Part shown: piece after piece, positions 7,279 through 20,904 of the stretch
Numbering within the stretch: the first letter of the stretch is position 1
How the letters are laid out: each line of letters starts with the position of its first letter
Assembly (NCBI RefSeq): GCF_000382405.1
Contig: NZ_KB908257.1
Coordinates: 124,001-188,000, forward strand
Direction: 5' to 3'
Length of the DNA stretch: 64,000 bases
Origin: Mycobacterium sp. 141
Lineage (GTDB): Bacteria; Actinomycetota; Actinomycetes; Mycobacteriales; Mycobacteriaceae
The notes under the pieces: generated by a model
What the model saw: only the letters and a program-made list of their open reading frames with translations
The model's database searches: none
Told to the model about the DNA's origin: nothing
Translations under genes and position numbers: made by a program

Positions 7279-9357
7279 GTGCCGGATGGGAACACCGCGA
7301 CCGCGATCTACGTAGCGTCGCCCGAAGGGGATACCGGTAAGTCGACGATTGCGCTCGGAATCCTGCACCGGCTGGCCGCGACCGTGCCCCGGGTGGGAGT
7401 GTTCCGGCCCATCGCGCGGTTGGGCGAGGATCGTGACTACATCCTCGAACTACTGCTGGCCGGCGCCACGGCCGGATTGCCGTACGAAGACTGTGTCGGG
7501 GTCGACTACCAGCAGGTGCACGAGGATCCCGATGCTGCGATCACCGACATCGTCGACCGCTTCCACCGCGTCGCCAACCGGTGCGACGCGGTCCTGATAG
7601 TCGGCAGCGACTACACCGACATCGCCACCCCCAGCGAGCTCAGCATGAACGCACGTATAGCGGTGAACCTGGGTGCACCGGTGGTGCTCGCCGTCAAGGC
7701 CGCCGATCGCACACCCGAGGAGGTCGCGCACGTCGTCGAGGTGTGCCTGGCCGAGTTGAACCACCAACACGCCCACGCCGCGGCGGTGGTCGCCAACCGG
7801 TGCGACCCGGCGCAGATGGCCGCGGTGGCCGAGGCCCTCAAACCGTTGGGCACCCCGGCCTATGTATTGCCGGAGGAGCCTCTGCTCGTCGCACCGTCGG
7901 TGGCCGAACTGCAGGTGGCGGTGGACGGTACGGTGATCGCCGGCGACCCGCAGCTGCTGTCCCGCGAGGTGATGGGCGTGCTCGTTGCGGGTATGACGGC
8001 AGAGCATGTGTTGGAGCGGCTGACCGAGGGTGTCGCGGTGGTGACACCGGGCGATCGGTCCGACGTGGTGTTGGCCGTGGTGAGTGCCCATGCCGCCGAA
8101 GGCTTCCCGTCGCTGTCCTGCATCATCCTCAACGGCGGACTTGATCTGCATCCGGCCATCGCGTCGTTGGTGGAGGGACTGGGGCTGCGGCTGCCGATCG
8201 TGACCACCAAGTACGGCACGTTCGAGACCGCCAGCCGCGTGGCCGGCGCGCGTGGCCGGGTGACCGCGAAGTCGCAGCGCAAGATCGACACCGCGCTGGC
8301 CCTGATGGACCGCTACGTCGACGTCAACGATCTGCTGGCGCAGCTGACCATCCCGATCCCCACGGTGACCACGCCGCAGATGTTCACCTATCAGCTGCTC
8401 GACCGGGCCCGCTCCGACCGCAAGCGCATCGTGCTGCCCGAGGGCACCGACGACCGCATCCTCAAGGCCGCGGGCCGGCTGCTGCGGCGCGGCGTGGCCG
8501 ATCTGACCATCCTCGGTGAGGAAAGCCAGATCCGGTCCCGGGCAGCTGAACTCGGCGTGAACATCGATGCGGCGCTCGTCCTCGATCCGCGCACCAGCGA
8601 GCTGTGCGATCGCTTCGCCGAGCAGTACGCCGAACTGCGCCGCAAGAAAGGCATCACCTTCGAACAGGCCCGCGAAACCATCCACGACGTCTCGTATTTC
8701 GGCACCATGCTGGTGCACAACGACATGGTGGACGGCATGGTCTCGGGCGCGGCGCACACCACCGCGCACACCGTGCGGCCGGCGTTCGAGATCATCCGCA
8801 CCGCGCCCGGCATCTCGACGGTGTCCAGCATCTTCCTCATGTGCCTAGCCGACAGGGTGTTGGCCTACGGCGACTGCGCGATCGTGCCGGATCCCACCTC
8901 CGAACAGCTGGCCGACATCGCGATCTCGTCGGCCCGCACCGCTGCGCAGTTCGGCATCGAGCCGCGCGTGGCCATGCTGTCGTATTCGACGGGAACCTCG
9001 GGTGTCGGCGCTGATGTCGACAAGGTCAGGGCAGCAACGGAATTGGTGCGCCAACGCGAACCGGACCTGCTGGTCGAGGGGCCGATCCAGTACGACGCCG
9101 CCGTGGAGCCGTCGGTGGCGATCACCAAGATGCCGGACTCCCCGGTGGCCGGACGGGCCACGGTGCTGATCTTCCCGGACCTCAATACCGGCAACAACAC
9201 CTACAAGGCAGTGCAGCGATCGGCAGGTGCCATCGCGATCGGCCCGGTGCTGCAAGGCCTGAACAAGCCCGTCAACGACCTCTCGCGGGGTGCGCTGGTC
9301 GAGGACATTGTCAACACGGTCGCGATCACGGCGATCCAGGCGCAAGGGGACTTATGA
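7279..9357 (+). CDS. pta: phosphate acetyltransferase, long form
   Basis: 692 aa. A BioD-like P-loop domain at the N terminus ([11 protein letters not shown], residues 13-23) and a DRTGG domain in the middle precede the C-terminal PTA catalytic domain, which starts near residue 370 ([14 protein letters not shown]; later [14 protein letters not shown] and SYSTGTSG). It converts acetyl-CoA and phosphate to acetyl phosphate. Long-form Pta uses its N-terminal part for regulation. The GTG start is the only one that keeps the whole P-loop domain. It overlaps ackA by 4 bp (ATGA), indicating coupled translation. Confidence 0.97.
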   Translation: MPDGNTATAIYVASPEGDTGKSTIALGILHRLAATVPRVGVFRPIARLGEDRDYILELLLAGATAGLPYEDCVGVDYQQVHEDPDAAITDIVDRFHRVANRCDAVLIVGSDYTDIATPSELSMNARIAVNLGAPVVLAVKAADRTPEEVAHVVEVCLAELNHQHAHAAAVVANRCDPAQMAAVAEALKPLGTPAYVLPEEPLLVAPSVAELQVAVDGTVIAGDPQLLSREVMGVLVAGMTAEHVLERLTEGVAVVTPGDRSDVVLAVVSAHAAEGFPSLSCIILNGGLDLHPAIASLVEGLGLRLPIVTTKYGTFETASRVAGARGRVTAKSQRKIDTALALMDRYVDVNDLLAQLTIPIPTVTTPQMFTYQLLDRARSDRKRIVLPEGTDDRILKAAGRLLRRGVADLTILGEESQIRSRAAELGVNIDAALVLDPRTSELCDRFAEQYAELRRKKGITFEQARETIHDVSYFGTMLVHNDMVDGMVSGAAHTTAHTVRPAFEIIRTAPGISTVSSIFLMCLADRVLAYGDCAIVPDPTSEQLADIAISSARTAAQFGIEPRVAMLSYSTGTSGVGADVDKVRAATELVRQREPDLLVEGPIQYDAAVEPSVAITKMPDSPVAGRATVLIFPDLNTGNNTYKAVQRSAGAIAIGPVLQGLNKPVNDLSRGALVEDIVNTVAITAIQAQGDL

Positions 9358-10550
9358 CGTGCACGGTGCTCGTGATCAACTCCGGCTCGTCGTCAGTGAA
9401 ATACCAGCTCATCCAACCCGATTCAGGGCAGCAGCTTGCGGACGGAATCGTGGAGCGTATCGGTGAGGACTCGTCGAGCGCCACGTTGACGGTCGGCGAC
9501 CGCACATTGCATCGGGAAGGCCGGGTCGCCGATCACGATGCGGCGCTGCGGCTGGCGTTCGAGCTGTTTGGCGAGGCGGGGTTGAACCTCGACGATCTCG
9601 CGCTGGTGGCGGTCGGGCATCGGGTGGTGCACGGCGGCAAGGCGTTCTACCGACCCGCCGTGATCGACGACGCGATGATGTCCAAGCTCGAGGAACTGGC
9701 TCCTCTTGCGCCGCTGCACAATCCGCCGGCCGTGGTCGGTATCGAGGTGGCCCGGCGCATCCTGCCCGACGTGCCGCACATCGCCGTGTTCGACACCGCG
9801 TTCTTCCACGATCTGCCTGCCGCCGCGGCGACCTACGCCATCGAGCGCGAGGTCGCCGAGCGCTGGCATATCCGGCGCTACGGGTTCCACGGCACATCGC
9901 ACGAATATGTGAGCCGACAGGCCGCCGAGTTCGTGGGACGGCCCTACGGCTCGGTGAACCAGATTGTGCTGCATCTCGGTAACGGTGCGTCGGCGTCGGC
10001 GGTCAGTGGTGGCCGCGCGGTCGACACCTCCATGGGGCTCACACCGCTGGAGGGGCTCGTGATGGGCACGCGCAGCGGCGACATCGATCCGGGCATTGTC
10101 GGTTACCTGTGCCGGACGGCGGATATGAGCATCGAGGATATCGACACCATGCTCAACCGCCGGTCCGGTCTCCTGGGCCTCAGCGGTCAGAACGACTTCC
10201 GTAAGTTGCATCAGCTGATCGAAACCGGTGACAGTGCAGCGCAATTGGCCTACGAAGTGTACATCCACCGGTTGCGCAAGTATGTCGGGGCCTACCTGGC
10301 GGTGCTGGGAACCACCGACATCATCAGCTTCACCGCAGGCGTCGGGGAGAACGACGCGGCCGTGCGGCGGGACGCGTTGAGCGGATTGGCAACGCTGGGC
10401 ATCGAACTCGACCCTGAACTGAACGAGAGCCCGGCACGGGATGCTCGGCGCATCTCGGCACTGTCGTCACCGATCACCGTGCTGGTGATTCCGACCGACG
10501 AGGAACTGGCCATCGCCCGCGCCTGTGCCCAGGTGGTCCGATCCGCCTAG
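9354..10550 (+). CDS. ackA: acetate kinase
   Basis: 398 aa with both signatures of the ASKHA-fold family: [11 protein letters not shown] near the N terminus and the [13 protein letters not shown] block; GMTRSGD-like TRSGDIDP and the adenosine motif GVGEND are also present. It interconverts acetyl phosphate plus ADP and acetate plus ATP, completing the Pta-AckA overflow and acetate-activation pathway. It overlaps pta by 4 bp. A 470-bp non-coding stretch with repeats follows its stop codon. Confidence 0.97.
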   Translation: MTCTVLVINSGSSSVKYQLIQPDSGQQLADGIVERIGEDSSSATLTVGDRTLHREGRVADHDAALRLAFELFGEAGLNLDDLALVAVGHRVVHGGKAFYRPAVIDDAMMSKLEELAPLAPLHNPPAVVGIEVARRILPDVPHIAVFDTAFFHDLPAAAATYAIEREVAERWHIRRYGFHGTSHEYVSRQAAEFVGRPYGSVNQIVLHLGNGASASAVSGGRAVDTSMGLTPLEGLVMGTRSGDIDPGIVGYLCRTADMSIEDIDTMLNRRSGLLGLSGQNDFRKLHQLIETGDSAAQLAYEVYIHRLRKYVGAYLAVLGTTDIISFTAGVGENDAAVRRDALSGLATLGIELDPELNESPARDARRISALSSPITVLVIPTDEELAIARACAQVVRSA

Positions 10551-10631
10551 CGATGGACGGGTAGCGGCGGGCGGTTCTCGACGGAGTCACATCAGTCACA
10601 GCCGTCTCGGCTCCGGAAAGGGGGCTCGAGT

Positions 10632-10665
10632 TGCCCGCCTGTTGGCGACAAAGTCGCGGAAATCG
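10632..10665 (+). repeat. GCGACAAAGTCGC repeat, copy 1
   Basis: 34 bp centred on the near-palindrome GCGACAAAGTCGC (10645-10657). It matches the reverse complement of copy 3 at 31 of 34 positions, so copies 1 and 3 form a long inverted repeat about 225 bp apart. Confidence 0.75.
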
Positions 10666-10696
10666 CCACACCAATATCGCTGGTATCGCCCGTACC

Positions 10697-10715
10697 GCGT
10701 GAGTCAGTCTCACGC
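10697..10715. terminator. short hairpin 3' of ackA
   Basis: A perfect 7-bp stem (GCGTGAG / CTCACGC) with a 5-nt loop lies 146 bp after the ackA stop. There is no U-tract. It could end either convergent transcript, or be part of the repeat-rich gap. Confidence 0.35.
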
Positions 10716-10758
10716 TCCACGCAGGCACCACAAGAACGATTCAGCCTCACTGGTTACG

Positions 10759-10784
10759 TGCCCGCGCTGCGAGCGACAAAGTCG
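10759..10784 (+). repeat. GCGACAAAGTCG repeat, copy 2
   Basis: A partial copy: TGCCCGC followed, after a short divergent stretch, by GCGACAAAGTCG (10773-10784). It has the orientation of copy 1 but diverges after the core, where it reads like the other arm of the repeat (GATAGCAGTCGGGC compared with GCTAACAGCCGGGC). Confidence 0.55.
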
Positions 10785-10890
10785 ATAGCAGTCGGGCGCA
10801 GCATATTTCGGTGTTGATGTGGCTGCCGTTACTGCCGGTTCTGATGAGATTCGCACCGCGGTGTCGCAGTGAACAGCGTTGCAGCTGAGA

Positions 10891-10924
10891 CGGTTTCCGC
10901 GACTTTGTCGCTAACAGCCGGGCA
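10891..10924 (-). repeat. GCGACAAAGTCGC repeat, copy 3 (inverted)
   Basis: The reverse complement of this 34-bp stretch differs from copy 1 at only three positions. The core on the + strand reads GCGACTTTGTCGC. It lies about 100 bp downstream of the pknG stop on the pknG transcript. Confidence 0.75.
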
Positions 10925-11020
10925 CAACGTACATGGTCTGCGAACAGTGACTGATGTGACAGGTGATTACAAAAATCCCAGCGGGCGACAGCCGGCTCCG
11001 ACCACGGGTGTCGGGTCAGT

Positions 11021-14252
<3,232 letters not shown>

Positions 14253-14256
<4 letters not shown>

Positions 14257-15572
14257 CGATACTCACTGAGTCGTGGCCACAGGCCCAACGCCACCGCCAC
14301 CGCGGCGGCCACGCTCAACACCGCGGCGCCGACGGTCGCGCCGGAGAGCACGCGGCGGGCGCTGACGATGTCGTTGCGCAACTGGTTGCGGCTCTGCTGG
14401 ATGCCCTTTGACAACGCCTCGTCGAGCTTGTCGAAAGCCGGGGTCGAATCGTCCTCGCTGGTGCCGAGCGCCACCTGGGTGGCGGCCTGGTAATTGCCGA
14501 CGGCGATGTAGGCGTTGATCCGATCGTCGGCGGCGCGCCAGCGGGTCAGCAGCTGGTCGGCGTCGGCCAGATCGGTCTTGTCCACGCCGTTGTCCCGGCC
14601 CAGGTAGGCCGCCAGTTGCTGTTCCATCGTGTCGATGCGCTGGTAGTAGGACTGCTTGCGCAGGCTCTCGTCGCCGCGGCGGATCAGCGCCAGGGTTTCG
14701 TCGGCGCGGGCCTGCTGCGCGGTGATGGCGAGGTTGGTCACGGTCTTGAGGGAATCGGCGGCGGTGTCTTTTGCGTTGCGGCTGTCCGATGTGGAGATCA
14801 CCAGCGCCGTCAATACCCAGATCAGCATGATCAGCACGGCCAGCCCGCCCGCGACGAACCCGACATTGACCCGGCGCCGCGTACGCCGTGCCAGCCAGCG
14901 GTTGGCGAACGCCCCGAACATCAACGTCGCCAGCACCACCAGCACCACCGGCGCCGGGATCCGGGTCGAGGCCGTGGTCTCGGCGTCCACCCGGGCCGAG
15001 GTCTGCTCGTAGAGCCGCTGGGCGTCGGGCAGGATCTGAGACTGCATCAGCGCCGAGGCCTCCGAGAGGTACGACGACCCGACCGGATTGCCCGCCCGGT
15101 TGTTCGTGCGGGCGGTCTCCACCAGTCCGGTGTACACGGCGAGCCGGGCGTTGATGCGGCCCAGCAGCTGGACCAGCGGTTCGTCGGTGAGGCCGCTCGA
15201 GGCCCGGGTGACCGCGACAGACGCGTCGGTGATCGCTTGTTCATAGCGCTGCCGGACGTCGCGCGGCTCCGTGCCGGAGATGAACGCGGTAGCCGCGGCG
15301 GCATCGGCCACCGACAGCGTGGTGTAAAGCTGTCCGGCGGCGAACGCCAGCGGTTCGGTGTGGTCGAGCACCATGGCCAGCGCCTGCTGGCGGTGGTTGA
15401 TGGTCGTCGAGGTGGCGACGGCGCTCGCGATGACGAGAGCTGCCAGCACCAGCCCGATGGTCAGGATGCGTCCCGGCGTCGTCCACAGGAACCACCAGCG
15501 CGGATGGGCAGGTGTCGTCGGCGACCGGGACGCGAGCGGCTCGGTCGACGGATGTGCCAACTCCACAGTCAC
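14253..15572 (-). CDS. glnX: GlnX, four-helix membrane signal transducer
   Basis: 439 aa. Predicted topology: TM1 near residues 35-55, an extracytoplasmic helical domain, TM2 and TM3 near 205-260, a second helical domain and TM4 near the C terminus (VGAAVLSVAAAVAVALGLW). Both external domains are helical and resemble chemoreceptor sensor bundles. In mycobacteria this protein (Rv0412c) links GlnH to cytoplasmic PknG. It is the first gene of the operon, starts with GTG, and overlaps glnH by 4 bp. Confidence 0.92.
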
Positions 15573-15699
15573 CTGCGCGCGGACCTTTCCGGCTGTCGTA
15601 CGGCTGTGCCAACTCTATAAAAGAATTCTAAGAGGTCGGGGGAGGGCTCGCCCGGGATCGACAACCGTCGAATCCGGCCACGTTACCTATCCTGTACGG

Positions 15700-16206
15700 G
15701 TGCGAGGCGACGGGGACGGCTGGGTGGTGTCCGACGACGGCGCCCGGTTCTGGGGCCGTCACGGCGCGGCCGGGCTGCTGCTGCGCGCGCCCTGGCCGGA
15801 CGGTTCGGCCGCGGTGTTGCTGCAGCACCGCGCCCCGTGGAGTCACCAGGGTGGGACGTGGGCGCTGCCCGGCGGAGCCCGTGACAGTCATGAGTCCGCC
15901 GAGCAGGCCGCGGTACGCGAGGCACACGAGGAGACCGGCCTGTCCGGCGCCCAACTGATCGTTCGGACCACCGTCGTGACGGCCGAGGTGGCCGGCGCCG
16001 GCGGCACCAGCTGGACCTACACCACCGTGATCGCCGACGCGTCCGAACCGTTGGAGACCATCCCGAACCGGGAGAGTTCCGAGCTGCGCTGGGTGGCCGA
16101 GGCTCAGGTGGCCGAGCTGCCGTTGCATCCCGGTTTCGCGGCCAGTTGGCAGCGGCTGCGGGAGGTCACCGCGACCATCCCGCTGCTGGTCATCGACTCT
16201 CAGTAA
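15700..16206 (+). CDS. mutT3: Nudix hydrolase MutT3
   Basis: 168 aa. The Nudix box is complete: GGARDSHE followed by REAHEETG, with all metal-binding glutamates. It opens [14 protein letters not shown] like Rv0413, which is annotated MutT3 and hydrolyses damaged nucleotides such as oxidised GTP/dGTP. The GTG at 15700 is chosen because homology starts there; the protein lacks the C-terminal tail of M. tuberculosis MutT3 (217 aa). Its 3' end overlaps convergent thiE by 17 bp. Confidence 0.88.
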   Translation: MRGDGDGWVVSDDGARFWGRHGAAGLLLRAPWPDGSAAVLLQHRAPWSHQGGTWALPGGARDSHESAEQAAVREAHEETGLSGAQLIVRTTVVTAEVAGAGGTSWTYTTVIADASEPLETIPNRESSELRWVAEAQVAELPLHPGFAASWQRLREVTATIPLLVIDSQ

Positions 16207-16861
16207 GAGCGGATTTCAGCTCCGCGGCGGCGGCTCGAGGGTCGTCGGCCGCGGTGATGGCCCGGACCACCACGACCCGGCGGGCGCCTGCCGCCAGCAC
16301 CTCGGGCAGCCGCTGCATGTCGATGCCGCCGATCGCGAACCACGGCTTGGCCGGGTTCAGCGCCGCTGTTTTCCGTATCAACTCGAGCCCGGGGGCCGGA
16401 CGTCCCGGTTTGGTCGGGGTCGGCCAGCACGGTCCGACACAGAAGTAGTCGACGGGTTCGTCGATTGCCGCGGCCACCTGCTCGGCGTCGTGCGTGGAAC
16501 GGCCGATCACCGGACGCGACCCGATGATGCCGCGTGCGATCGGCAGCGGCAGATCGTCCTGGCCCAGGTGCAGCACATCGGCCCGGGCTGCGAGCGCGAT
16601 GTCGGCGCGATCGTTGACGGCGAGCAGTGCGCCGTGCCGGCGGGCCGCGTCGGCCAGCACCTCCAATGCGTCGAGCTCCTGGCGCGCCTCCAACGGGCCG
16701 AACTGTCGTTCCCCGGCGGAGCCCTTGTCGCGTAGCTGGATCAGATCCACTCCGCCGGCCAGTGCGGCGTCGGCGAATTCGGCGAGATCACCGCGCTCGC
16801 GGCGGGCGTCGGTGCACAGGTACAGCGCGGCGTCGGCGAGGCGGTCCGTGGGTTCTTGCAC
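16190..16861 (-). CDS. thiE: thiamine-phosphate synthase
   Basis: 223 aa TIM barrel. Motifs are LIQLRDKG (pyrophosphate contacts), [32 protein letters not shown] and the phosphate loop [10 protein letters not shown]. It joins HMP-PP and the thiazole phosphate to give thiamine monophosphate. The GTG at 16861 is used. It is divergent from thiO; the TPP riboswitch in the gap lies on the opposite strand, so thiE itself does not appear to be riboswitch controlled. Confidence 0.95.
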   Translation of the reverse strand: MQEPTDRLADAALYLCTDARRERGDLAEFADAALAGGVDLIQLRDKGSAGERQFGPLEARQELDALEVLADAARRHGALLAVNDRADIALAARADVLHLGQDDLPLPIARGIIGSRPVIGRSTHDAEQVAAAIDEPVDYFCVGPCWPTPTKPGRPAPGLELIRKTAALNPAKPWFAIGGIDMQRLPEVLAAGARRVVVVRAITAADDPRAAAAELKSALTESR

Positions 16862-16904
16862 ACCGCGACGGTAGTGCCTGCGTGCCGAGTAAGGTGAACT
16901 GGCA

Positions 16905-16993
16905 ACACGGGAGTCCCGGGAACGGGGCTGAGAGTGGGCATACGTACCAGCCCTTACCGTCACACCTGATCCGGGTCATGCCGGTGTAGGGAG
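16905..16993 (+). promoter_or_regulatory. TPP riboswitch (THI element) for thiOSG
   Basis: The conserved aptamer parts are all visible: CGGGG followed by CTGAGAG (J2/3 of the pyrimidine sensor), then ACCTGATCCGGGTCATGCC and GTAGGGA (the pyrophosphate sensor and closing stem). The 3' end merges with the GGAGGAG ribosome binding site 6 bp before the thiO ATG, which suggests control of translation initiation by sequestering that site. Confidence 0.95.
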
Positions 16994-16998
16994 GAGAA

Positions 16999-17999
16999 AT
17001 GGGTCCAGCACTAGCCGTCGTCGGCGGCGGCGTCATCGGGCTGTCCGTCGCCCGCCGGGCGGCCCTCGACGGCTGGTCGGTGACGCTGCACGCCAGCACC
17101 GAGCGTGGCGCATCCTGGGTGGCCGGCGGCATGATTGCGCCGCACAGCGAGGGTTGGCCCGGCGAGGAGCGGCTGCTGCAGATCGGCCTGGAATCGCTGC
17201 GGTTGTGGCATTCGAGCTTCGTGGATGGGTTGCCGCCCGAGGTGGTCACGGCGCGGGAATCTCTGGTGGTCGCCGTCGACCGCGCCGACGTCGCCGATTT
17301 GCGGACCGTCGCCGAATGGTTGGCCGCCCAAGGGCATCCGGTCGAGCTGACCTCGGCCGCCCGCGACGTGGAACCGTTGCTGGCCCAAGGCATCCGGCAC
17401 GGCTTCCTGGCGACGACCGAGCTGGCGGTGGACAACCGCGCGGTGGTCGAGGGCTTGACCGCGCACTGCCGGCGGCTGGGCGTGCAGTGGGCGCCTGCGG
17501 TGGACTCGCTCGACGAGGTCGACGCCGAGCAGCGCGTCATCGCCAACGGCATCGACGCGCCGCGGCTGTGGCCGGGACTGCCGGTGCGGCCCGTCAAGGG
17601 CGAGGTGTTGCGGCTGAGGTGGCGCAGCGGCTGCATGCCGGTGCCGCGCCGGGTGGTCCGGGCCCGTGTGCATGGCCGTCCGGTGTATCTGGTGCCACGC
17701 GTCGACGGTGTCGTCGTGGGTGCCACCCAGTACGAGCACGGCCGCGACACCGCGCCCGTGGTCACCGGGGTGCGCGACCTGCTCGACGACGCCTGCGCGG
17801 TGATGCCGGCGCTCGGTGAATACGAGCTGGCCGAGACCGCGGCCGGGCTGCGGCCGATGACCCCCGACGGATTGCCCGTCGTCGAACGGCTCGACGACCG
17901 CACGCTGGTGGCGGCAGGGCATGGCCGCAATGGATTTCTGTTGGCGCCGTGGACCGCTGAGCGGATCGCGGCTGAGCTCGAGGTGAGCGTGGGAGCGAA

Positions 18000-18003
<4 letters not shown>
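16999..18003 (+). CDS. thiO: glycine oxidase ThiO
   Basis: 334 aa FAD-dependent amine oxidase of the DAO family. The N-terminal dinucleotide motif is VVGGGVIGLSVARRA; C-terminal RPMTPDGLPVV and GHGRNGFLLAPWTA are typical of ThiO. It oxidises glycine to the imine used by ThiG for the thiazole ring. The ATG lies behind the riboswitch-embedded GGAGGAG. It overlaps thiS by 4 bp (ATGA). Confidence 0.95.
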
Positions 18004-18951
<948 letters not shown>

Positions 18952-18965
18952 TCGGTCGCCGCGAC

Positions 18966-19037
18966 GAGTTCCGCGAGCGTGAATCCTCTGTGAATCCAGG
19001 CAATTTTCTCGCAGGGGATTCACACTCGCGAAGGTGT
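18966..19037. repeat. 72-bp hairpin-forming direct repeat, 5' copy
   Basis: It starts GAGTTCCGCGAG and ends ACTCGCGAAGGTGT. It is ~92% identical to 19886-19958 (five substitutions and one indel). Internally it is an inverted repeat: the left arm around GCGTGAATCC pairs with the right arm GGATTCACACTCGCG. Together the two copies bracket the DUF559 gene. Confidence 0.9.
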
Positions 19038-19062
19038 CGGTGGCGCTCGGCACACTCCCTGC

Positions 19063-19902
19063 ATGGGGGAGCCATTCATAGGGACGGAAGCCATCGCGTC
19101 GGGCAAGTTGACGGCGTATCAGCTACGCACCAGATGCGCGGCGATCTATCCGGGTATCTATGTGGGCCGCGACACCGTACTCACCGCCAAGTCGAGGGCA
19201 AAGGCTGCATGGTTGTGGTCGGAGCGCCGGGCAGTGGTCGCAGGACGGTCGGCCGCAGCGCTGCTCGGATCGAAATGGCTGGACGCACGGCAGCCAGCCG
19301 AGTTGATCTGTGACAATCGTCGCCCGCCCAAGGGGATACGCACTCGGTGCGATCGTTTCGAGGATGACGAGATCACAATCGTGGGCGGCATGCGGGTGAC
19401 CACGCCGGCTCGCACGGTACTCGACCTGGCCTGTCGGTATCCCGTCGACCAGGCCGTGGAGCTGATCGACGCTCTCGCCAACGCGACACACGTGAAGCGG
19501 GCCGATGTGGAGTTGCTCGTCGACCGATACCGCGGACGTAGAGGGATCAAGAACGCGCGAACAGCACTGGGCCTCGTCGACGCCGGCGCAGAGTCGCCGC
19601 GCGAAACCTGGCTGCGGCTACTCGCAGGCCGAGCCGGATTTCCGAGACCGCGTACCCAGGTACCCGTCCATGACGAATATGGGGTGCTGGTAGGGGTTTT
19701 CGACATGGCCTGGGAAGACGTCAAGGTCGCCGCAGACTACGAGGGTGAGCAGCATCGAACAGATCGCCGCCGCTTCAATCGGGATATCCATAAGGCAGAG
19801 ACGGTGACGCGCATGGGATGGACCCATATCCGGGTCACCTGCATGGATGGCGAGGCAGACATCATCAAGCGGATCTCGGCCGCCGGAGTTCCGCGAGTGT
19901 GA
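19063..19902 (+). CDS. AbiEi-like / DUF559 (PD-(D/E)XK-type) protein, repeat-flanked
   Basis: 279 aa. The N-terminal ~90 residues (IGTEAIASGKLTAYQLR, YPGIYVGR) resemble the winged-helix AbiEi antitoxin-type domain. The C-terminal part (FDMAWEDVKVAADYEGEQH, then MGWTHIRVT) has the D...YEG..H pattern of DUF559/Vsr-like endonuclease folds. Function is unproven. It is a divergent paralog of the gene at 53578-54447. The ATG at 19063 is 25 bp after the 5' repeat, and the TGA stop lies inside the 3' repeat. It separates thiG from an ABC operon, so it looks inserted. Confidence 0.75.
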   Translation: MGEPFIGTEAIASGKLTAYQLRTRCAAIYPGIYVGRDTVLTAKSRAKAAWLWSERRAVVAGRSAAALLGSKWLDARQPAELICDNRRPPKGIRTRCDRFEDDEITIVGGMRVTTPARTVLDLACRYPVDQAVELIDALANATHVKRADVELLVDRYRGRRGIKNARTALGLVDAGAESPRETWLRLLAGRAGFPRPRTQVPVHDEYGVLVGVFDMAWEDVKVAADYEGEQHRTDRRRFNRDIHKAETVTRMGWTHIRVTCMDGEADIIKRISAAGVPRV

Positions 19903-19958
19903 ATCCTCTGCGAATCCAAGACAGTTTTCTCGCAGGAGATTCACACTCGCGAAGGTGT
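19886..19958. repeat. 73-bp hairpin-forming direct repeat, 3' copy
   Basis: This copy has a better stem than the 5' copy. CGCGAGTGTGAATC (19893-19906) pairs exactly with GATTCACACTCGCG (19938-19951), extended inward by CTGCGA/TCGCAG with a small mismatch. The last 17 bp of the DUF559 gene, including its stop at 19900-19902, lie in the left arm. It may also act as terminator. Confidence 0.9.
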
Positions 19959-20001
19959 GGCTGATGACGGTCGCACACGGCGGTAGGGATACTGGACGGC
20001 G

Positions 20002-20904
20002 ATGATCGAACTCGCCGGGCTGACCAAACTCTACGGAACCCAACGTGCCGTCGACGACCTGACGTTCACCGTCGAAGCGGGCGTGGTCACCGGGTTCCTC
20101 GGGCCCAACGGCGCAGGCAAGACCACCACCATGCGGCTGATCCTCGGCCTCGACCGTCCGAATGCCGGCACGGCCGTCATCGACGGCAAGCCGTATCGCG
20201 AGCTGCGCGATCCGCTGCGGACTGTCGGTGCGTTGCTCGACGCGCGTCAGGTCCACCCCAACCGCAGTGCCCGCAACCACCTGCGCTGGATTGCCGCCGC
20301 CAATCGGATCCCGGCCACCCGCGTCGACGAGGTGCTCGAAGCCGTCGGGTTGGACGCGGTAGGCGATCGGATCGCGGGGACGCTGTCGCTGGGCATGAGT
20401 CAGCGGCTCGGCATTGCCGCCGCATTGCTCGGGGATCCGCCGGTGCTGTTGTTCGACGAGCCCGTCAACGGTCTGGATCCCGAAGGCATCCACTGGGTGC
20501 GCTGCCTGATGCGTAGCCTGGCCGCCGAGGGCCGCACGGTGTTCGTGTCCAGCCATATGCTGGCCGAAATGTCCCACACCGCAGATCGGTTGGTGGTGAT
20601 CGGCCAGGGCAAGCTGATCGCGTCGACGACGGTCGTGGAATTCGTCAGCGGGTCGGGCAACACCGTGCGGGTGCGCAGCCCGCAGTTGGACACCCTGGCC
20701 GAAGTACTCGCCGACGCCGGGCTGCAGACGGACGTGGATGCCGACGCGCTCACGGTGTGCGGTGCGGCCATCGAGGTGATCGGGGAACTGGCGGCCCGCA
20801 ATTCGATCGTGTTGCACGAATTGAGCACGCAGGCGGCTTCGTTGGAGGAGGCGTATCTGAAACTCACCGACGACGCCGTCGACTATCGGGCGGGCAAGCC
20901 GTGA
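20002..20904 (+). CDS. ABC transporter ATP-binding protein
   Basis: 300 aa. Walker A GPNGAGKTTT (residues ~35-44), signature LSLGMSQRL, Walker B VLLFDEPVNGLDPEG and a switch His (VSSHML) are intact. The C-terminal ~90 residues resemble the accessory domain of exporter ATPases of the CcmA/NatA type. Its partner permease overlaps it by 4 bp (GTGA). Together they form a one-ATPase, one-permease exporter whose substrate is unknown. Confidence 0.9.
   Translation: MIELAGLTKLYGTQRAVDDLTFTVEAGVVTGFLGPNGAGKTTTMRLILGLDRPNAGTAVIDGKPYRELRDPLRTVGALLDARQVHPNRSARNHLRWIAAANRIPATRVDEVLEAVGLDAVGDRIAGTLSLGMSQRLGIAAALLGDPPVLLFDEPVNGLDPEGIHWVRCLMRSLAAEGRTVFVSSHMLAEMSHTADRLVVIGQGKLIASTTVVEFVSGSGNTVRVRSPQLDTLAEVLADAGLQTDVDADALTVCGAAIEVIGELAARNSIVLHELSTQAASLEEAYLKLTDDAVDYRAGKP

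Larger units (their letters stand above)
10551..11020. other. 470-bp gap without a convincing gene
   Basis: This interval between convergent ackA and pknG holds no frame with family resemblance. It contains three copies of a sequence built on GCGACAAAGTCGC (two direct, one inverted) and one short hairpin, listed separately. Composition is slightly lower in GC than the flanking genes. It may be repeat-derived or decayed DNA. Confidence 0.6.

Noticed and set aside
10800..10870. Short PE/ESX-like peptide (VDVAAVTAGSDEIRTAVSQ) in the ackA-pknG gap
   Set aside because: It has an upstream stop, no start codon or RBS and only ~24 codons; the resemblance may be chance.
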